A stretch of 64,000 nucleotides of DNA from Streptomyces sp. R302. Its GTDB lineage: Bacteria; Actinomycetota; Actinomycetes; Streptomycetales; Streptomycetaceae. Numbering within the stretch: the stretch's first letter is position 1; every line of letters starts with the position of its first letter. The notes under the pieces are model-generated. The model did no database searches, had not been told where the DNA came from, and saw nothing but the letters and a program-made list of their open reading frames with translations. A program made the position numbers and the translations under genes. Shown piece by piece: positions 57,623-64,000 of this stretch. Location of the stretch: NCBI RefSeq assembly GCF_012927245.1, contig NZ_JABBGE010000008.1:248001-312000 (forward strand). The letters run 5' to 3'.

Positions 57623-58699
57623 ATGTCGAAGCTCGGAGATCTCGGCGCCCGGCTCCACCGCGGTGAGGTCGGCTACGACTTCATCGGCAACCGCAAGATC
57701 TGGTACGGCCTGTCCGTCCTGATCACCATCACGGCCATCGTCGCCCTGGCCGTCCGCGGCCTCAACATGGGCATCGAGTTCCAGGGCGGTGCCGTCTTCA
57801 CCACCCCGAAGTCGGACGTCACCGTCAGCCAGGCCACGGAGTACGCGGAGGAGGCCTCCGGCCACGACGCGATCGTCCAGCAGCTCGGCAACGGCTCCCT
57901 GCGCATCCAGGTCGGCGGTCTCGACACCGAGCAGTCCGACCAGGTCCGCACCGAGCTGGCCAAGGACCTGAACATCCCCGAGGACAAGATCGCCGCCGAG
58001 CTGGTCGGCCCCAGCTGGGGCGAGCAGATCGCCAACAAGGCATGGACCGGCCTCGGCGTCTTCATGATCCTCGTGGTGATCTACCTGGCCATCGCCTTCG
58101 AGTGGAGAATGGCCGTCGCGGCGCTGATCGCGCTGATCCACGACCTCACGATCACGGTGGGCATCTACTCGCTGGTCGGCTTCGAGGTCACGGTCGGCAC
58201 GGTGATCGGTCTGCTGACGATCCTCGGCTACTCGCTGTACGACACCGTCGTCGTCTTCGACTCCCTCAAGGAGCAGACGAAGGACATCACGAAGCAGACC
58301 CGCTTCACCTACAGCGACATGGCCAACCGCTCGATCAACGGCACCCTGGTCCGCTCCATCAACACCACCGTGGTGGCGCTGCTGCCCGTCGCCGGCCTGC
58401 TCTTCATCGGCGGCGGCGTCCTCGGCGCCGGCATGCTGAACGACATCTCGCTGTCGCTCTTCGTGGGTCTGGCCGCCGGCGCCTACTCCTCGATCTTCAT
58501 CGCCACCCCGCTCGTCGCCGACCTCAAGGAGCGCGAGCCGGCGATGCAGGCGCTGAAGAAGCGCGTCCTCGCCAAGCGCGCGGCCGCCGCCGCCCGCGGC
58601 GAGGAAGGCCTGGACGACGGCACCGACGCGGGCGAGGCCGCGGTCGTCGGCCCGCGCACCGCCGCCCGCGGCGGCCGCGCCGGGGAGCGCCGAGGATGA
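57623..58699 (+). CDS. secF: Protein translocase subunit SecF
   Basis: The 358-residue partner of SecD has six helices. Landmarks are NMGIEFQGGAVFTT, YDTVVVFDSLKEQTKDITKQ and SINTTVVALLPVAGLLFIGG. It starts 1 nt after the secD stop. A basic, Ala/Arg-rich C-terminal tail follows the last helix. The stop overlaps the apt ATG, so export and purine salvage genes are translationally coupled, a common actinomycete arrangement. Confidence 0.96.
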   Translation: MSKLGDLGARLHRGEVGYDFIGNRKIWYGLSVLITITAIVALAVRGLNMGIEFQGGAVFTTPKSDVTVSQATEYAEEASGHDAIVQQLGNGSLRIQVGGLDTEQSDQVRTELAKDLNIPEDKIAAELVGPSWGEQIANKAWTGLGVFMILVVIYLAIAFEWRMAVAALIALIHDLTITVGIYSLVGFEVTVGTVIGLLTILGYSLYDTVVVFDSLKEQTKDITKQTRFTYSDMANRSINGTLVRSINTTVVALLPVAGLLFIGGGVLGAGMLNDISLSLFVGLAAGAYSSIFIATPLVADLKEREPAMQALKKRVLAKRAAAAARGEEGLDDGTDAGEAAVVGPRTAARGGRAGERRG

Positions 58700-59247
58700 C
58701 CGCCGAGGCCCAGGACGTGACCGGCCTGCTGCTCAGCCGGATCCGCGACGTCCCCGACTACCCGAAGCCGGGCGTGCTGTTCAAGGACATCACGCCGCTG
58801 CTCGCGGACCCGGAGGCGTTCACGGCCCTCACCGACGCCCTCGCCGCCCTGTGCTCCGCGCACGGCGCGACGAAGATCGTCGGCCTGGAGGCCCGCGGCT
58901 TCATCCTGGCGGCGCCGGTCGCCGTCCGCGCGGGTCTGGGCTTCGTCCCGGTCCGCAAGGCCGGCAAGCTCCCCGGGGCCACGCTCCGGCAGGCGTACGA
59001 GCTGGAGTACGGCACCGCCGAGATCGAGGTGCACGCCGAGGATCTGGCCGCGGGCGACCGCGTCATGGTCATCGACGACGTCCTCGCCACCGGCGGCACC
59101 GCCGAGGCCTCCATCGAGCTCATCCGCCGCGCCGGCGCCGAGGTCGCCGGCGTCGCGGTCCTCATGGAGCTCGGCTTCCTCCCGGGCCGCACCCGCCTGG
59201 AGCCCGCCCTCCAGGGCGCTCCGCTCACCGCACTCATTCGAGTGTGA
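58696..59247 (+). CDS. apt: Adenine phosphoribosyltransferase
   Basis: Converts adenine plus PRPP to AMP. The 183-residue protein shows the PRPP-binding motif VMVIDDVLATGGTAEASIEL (about residues 123-142) and the Apt-typical GLEARGFILAAPVA (about 62-75) and DYPKPGVLFKDITPL. It overlaps secF (ATGA) and ends with a hairpin terminator. Confidence 0.96.
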   Translation: MTAEAQDVTGLLLSRIRDVPDYPKPGVLFKDITPLLADPEAFTALTDALAALCSAHGATKIVGLEARGFILAAPVAVRAGLGFVPVRKAGKLPGATLRQAYELEYGTAEIEVHAEDLAAGDRVMVIDDVLATGGTAEASIELIRRAGAEVAGVAVLMELGFLPGRTRLEPALQGAPLTALIRV

Positions 59248-59294
59248 TGCGTAAAGGCACGCGACCTGCGGTCCGATGACGAGGATGGGCCATG

Positions 59295-59330
59295 CGAGGG
59301 GCACCCCGGGATCTCCCGAGGTGCCCCTCG
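59295..59330 (+). terminator. Terminator after apt
   Basis: CGAGGGGCACC (59295-59305) pairs with GGTGCCCCTCG (59320-59330). Confidence 0.8.
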
Positions 59331-59366
59331 TGCCGTGGCCTCCTCGGATCGAACCGGAGGAAGCGA

Positions 59367-59777
59367 ATGAAGATGTTCCGGAGGGGCGTCGTCGGAATGG
59401 CATCGGTCCTGGCGCTGGCCGGCCTCGTGCCGACGGCGGGCCCGGTCAGCGCCGGCCAGGCGACGCGCGTCCCCGCTGCCGCGGCCGACAGCTGTGTGGG
59501 CTGGAAGAACGCCGGCAGCGCCCCCCTGAAGTGGACGAAGGCCAGTGACGGCTGCGGTCACTTCGGGGCCGACGGGATGACCATGAGGTACGACTGGGCC
59601 GTGTTCAAGGGCGGGAGCGTCTGCCTGCGAGCCAAGGGCTTCGACCGCCGCACCAAGGAGATCTGGTCCGACCCCGTGTGCGGCAAGAGCGGATCGATCA
59701 AGGTCCACTGGGGCGACGTCGCGGCCCAGAAGGAGATCCAGGTGAAGGGCGGTCCTTCGCTGCTCCGCTGGAACTGA
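59367..59777 (+). CDS. Small secreted four-cysteine protein, function unknown
   Basis: The 136-residue product has a clear signal peptide (MKMFRRGVVGMASVLALAGL, cleavage near VSAGQA, residue about 31) and a mature part of about 100 residues. Four Cys residues (DSCVGW, DGCGHF, GSVCLRA, DPVCGKS) could form two disulfides. The mature part is rich in Lys, Trp and Gly. GGAGG is 6 nt before ATG 59367. It has its own terminator and sits between apt and relA, which I remember as adjacent in S. coelicolor, so it may be a lineage-specific insertion. No family recognised. Confidence 0.75.
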   Translation: MKMFRRGVVGMASVLALAGLVPTAGPVSAGQATRVPAAAADSCVGWKNAGSAPLKWTKASDGCGHFGADGMTMRYDWAVFKGGSVCLRAKGFDRRTKEIWSDPVCGKSGSIKVHWGDVAAQKEIQVKGGPSLLRWN

Positions 59778-59790
59778 TCGCGGATGCCCG

Positions 59791-59828
59791 GCCAGGGGCG
59801 CCCCGGGAATTCCCGGGGCGCCCCTGGC
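59791..59828 (+). terminator. 38-bp perfect palindromic terminator after the secreted protein gene
   Basis: GCCAGGGGCGCCCCGGGAA is followed immediately by its reverse complement. Confidence 0.8.
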
Positions 59829-60003
59829 GTTTGCCCCGGTACGTCCCCGGAAGGGGCCGGAGAAGCGGCGGCGGGCCCCCGCCCGTCGCCCCGGCGCGTG
59901 AGCAGGGGGCGTCATGGCTCGATACGATGGCCTTTCCGGGCCTGACCGGGGGACCCGGAACCTCCCCCAGACCCCGTCCGGGGGGACGCCAGAGGAGCGC
60001 TCT

Positions 60004-62454
<2,451 letters not shown>

Positions 62455-62475
62455 CCGTACCCCGGTACGTACACG

Positions 62476-62509
62476 GGAAGGGCCCCCGGCACGCGCCGGG
62501 GGCCCTTCC
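62476..62509. terminator. Terminator between relA and the DUF349 gene
   Basis: Perfect 15-bp arms GGAAGGGCCCCCGGC / GCCGGGGGCCCTTCC around ACGC, between convergent genes. Confidence 0.85.
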
Positions 62510-62531
62510 TCGTACCGCTGCTCCTACGGCG

Positions 62532-63761
62532 TCAGCCGCCGAACTCCTCCAGGCCCTTCAGCGCCTGGTCGAGCAGGGCCTGGCGGCCCTCCAGCTCCTT
62601 GGCGAGCTTGTCGGCCCTGGCGTCGTTGCCCGCCGCCCGGGCCGCGTCGATCTGCTTGCGCAGCTTCTCGACGGCGTCCTGGAGCTGACCGGTCAGACCC
62701 GCGGCACGCGCGCGTGCCTCCGGGTTGGTGCGGCGCCACTCGGCCTCCTCGGCCTCCTGGATGGCCCGCTCCACCGTGTGCATCCGGCCCTCCACCTTCG
62801 GGCGGGCGTCGCGCGGCACGTGGCCGATGGCCTCCCAGCGCTCGTTGAGCGCGCGGAAGGCGGCGCGGGCGGCCTTCAGGTCCGTCACCGGCAGCAGCTT
62901 CTCGGCCTCGCCGGCGAGCTCCTCCTTCAGCGCCAGGTTCTCGGTCTGCTCCGCGTCCCGCTCGGCGAAGACCCCGGACCTGGCCGCGAAGAAGACGTCC
63001 TGGGCGCCGCGGAAGCGGTTCCACAGGTCGTCCTCGTGCTCGCGCTGCGCGCGCCCGGCGGCCTTCCAGTCGGCCATCAGCTCGCGGTAGCGGGCCGCCG
63101 TCGCGCCCCAGTCGGTCGAGTTCTGCAGCGCCTCGGCCTCGGCGACCAGGCGCTCCTTGGTCTTGCGGGCCTCCTCGCGCTGCGCGTCGAGCTGGGCGAA
63201 GTGGGCCTTGCGGCGCTTGGAGAAGGCCGAGCGGGCGTGCGAGAAGCGGTGCCACAGCTCGTCGTCGGACTTCCGGTCGAGCCGCGGCAGGCCCTTCCAG
63301 GTGTCCACGAGCGCCCGCAGCCGCTCGCCGGCGACCCGCCACTGCTCGCTCTGGGCCAGCTCCTCGGCCTCGGTGACCAGGGCCTCCTTCGCGGAGCGCG
63401 CCTCGTCGGCCTGCTTCGCCTTCTGCGCCTTGCGCTCCTCGCGGCGCGAGTCCACCGACGCCACGAGCTTGTCGAGCCGGGCGCCGAGCGCGGCCAGGTC
63501 GCCGACGGCGTGGTGCTCGTCGATCTGCTGGCGGATGTGCTCGATCGCCGTCTGGGCGTCCTTCGCCGAGAGGTCGGTTGTCTTCACCCGCTTCTCGAGG
63601 AGGCCGATCTCGACAACCAGGCCCTCGTACTTGCGCTCGAAGTAGGCCAGCGCCTCCTCGGGGGTGCCCGCCTGCCAGGATCCGACGACCTTCTCACCCT
63701 CGGCCGTCCGCACGTACACGGTGCCCGTCTCGTCGACACGGCCCCACGGGTCGCTGCTCAC
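62532..63761 (-). CDS. DUF349 coiled-coil repeat protein
   Basis: This 409-residue soluble protein is built from DUF349 repeats. Units such as LMADWKAAGRAQREHEDDLW (about residues 227-246) and LVDTWKGLPRLDRKSDDELW share the W-K-x-A/G ... DLW pattern, and it is almost wholly helical and Glu/Lys/Arg-rich. Function is unknown; a long coiled scaffold is likely. GTG 63761 has GAGGAGG just upstream. A CGGACA-N18-TAGATT promoter is possible (minus strand, near 63883-63912). Confidence 0.9.
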   Translation of the reverse strand: MSSDPWGRVDETGTVYVRTAEGEKVVGSWQAGTPEEALAYFERKYEGLVVEIGLLEKRVKTTDLSAKDAQTAIEHIRQQIDEHHAVGDLAALGARLDKLVASVDSRREERKAQKAKQADEARSAKEALVTEAEELAQSEQWRVAGERLRALVDTWKGLPRLDRKSDDELWHRFSHARSAFSKRRKAHFAQLDAQREEARKTKERLVAEAEALQNSTDWGATAARYRELMADWKAAGRAQREHEDDLWNRFRGAQDVFFAARSGVFAERDAEQTENLALKEELAGEAEKLLPVTDLKAARAAFRALNERWEAIGHVPRDARPKVEGRMHTVERAIQEAEEAEWRRTNPEARARAAGLTGQLQDAVEKLRKQIDAARAAGNDARADKLAKELEGRQALLDQALKGLEEFGG

Positions 63762-64000
63762 AGCGCCTCCTCACCATGATGCCCTCGTCGGGTGGTGACC
63801 CCCGGGCATCGTCCACAGTTCCTGGGCGGGCCTCGCCCGCCTCCGCCGCGCGGCCGACGATCGGACCGCGCCGCACAACGCCAATCTAGGCGAACGGCGG
63901 CCCGGCTGTCCGCACTCGGCGCCACCGAAATTCCACGGTCACGTGCGTGCGGACGTTCGGGCCGCCGTCGCCCCTCGCCTCCGGCGTCACTTCGCCGAGA
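63762..64000. other. Right-edge region, no assignable gene
   Basis: Holds the likely promoter of the DUF349 gene. A minus-strand frame stays open from the right edge to a stop at 63886, but its sequence is not recognisable and it overlaps the promoter, so I do not call it a gene. Confidence 0.5.

Noticed and set aside
63886..64000. Partial minus-strand gene at the right edge
   Set aside because: Sequence not recognisable and stop overlaps a likely -10 box of the DUF349 gene.

Overview
The window is chromosomal DNA from a high-GC actinomycete, almost certainly a Streptomyces. The GC content is very high with extreme third-position GC bias, GTG and TTG starts are common, and many genes overlap by GTGA or ATGA. 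It carries ssgB, a sporulation-division gene known only from morphologically complex actinomycetes. Gene order is, from memory, collinear (inverted) with the S. coelicolor core-genome block running from about relA to argR. I saw no insertion sequence, phage, integrase, CRISPR array, rRNA operon or obvious secondary-metabolite cluster.

Layout. 1-4.6 kb: the 3' end of argR, an L,D-transpeptidase-like protein, a PPOX-fold protein, a HEAT-repeat protein, and argH with its own ARG box. 4.7-11 kb: a TetR/MFS efflux pair with a perfect palindromic operator, a PlsC acyltransferase divergent from a Tat-exported glycerophosphodiesterase with a possible PHO box, an ECF-like sigma factor with a GNAT enzyme, and two small membrane proteins. 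11.2-14.3 kb: the methionine importer metNIQ, preceded by a short leaderless ORF that ends in Met-Cys pairs. 14.3-21.7 kb: a GNAT enzyme and a corrinoid/sirohaem group: a CbiE-CbiT-like methyltransferase, a BluB-CobT fusion with a long Pro/Ala/Glu-rich tail, and a CysG-like uroporphyrinogen-III methyltransferase. 21.7-26 kb: an rRNA/tRNA methyltransferase, a Ser/Thr kinase, small proteins and an APH-like kinase. 26-26.6 kb: a six-tRNA array on the minus strand (Gly, Cys and four Val-GAC). 26.8-33 kb: pabB-pabC, a double GNAT enzyme, a DsbA-like protein, small membrane proteins, a CGNR regulator, ssgB and a TIGR02611 protein. 33-39 kb: two identical tRNA-Val(CAC) genes flanking a giant membrane protein and a SRPBCC protein, then a DnaQ-like exonuclease and a DUF4365 two-gene unit. 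39-46.6 kb: thrS with an unusual structured leader, a K+ channel, a HIT protein, an unknown membrane protein and an EF-G-like GTPase. 46.8-64 kb: the pgsA/PIM acyltransferase/pimA lipid operon, then a LemA-like protein, pdxST, yebC, ruvCAB, yajC-secDF-apt, a small secreted protein, relA and a DUF349 protein.

How the parts work together. The right half is housekeeping: phosphatidylinositol mannoside synthesis, PLP synthesis, Holliday-junction processing, the Sec accessory complex and the stringent response. The left half mixes amino-acid and cofactor supply (arginine, methionine, corrinoid, p-aminobenzoate) with regulators. At a dozen or so genes a TANNNT-like -10 box lies 6-8 nt before the start codon, so leaderless transcripts look frequent. 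The most interesting regulatory candidates are two tandem hairpins before thrS, each with CGT at the exact centre of a 9-nt loop (possible tRNA-Thr anticodon mimics), and the Met/Cys leader ORF before metNIQ. Limits: all calls come from reading the sequence by eye; no alignment, folding or database search was run.
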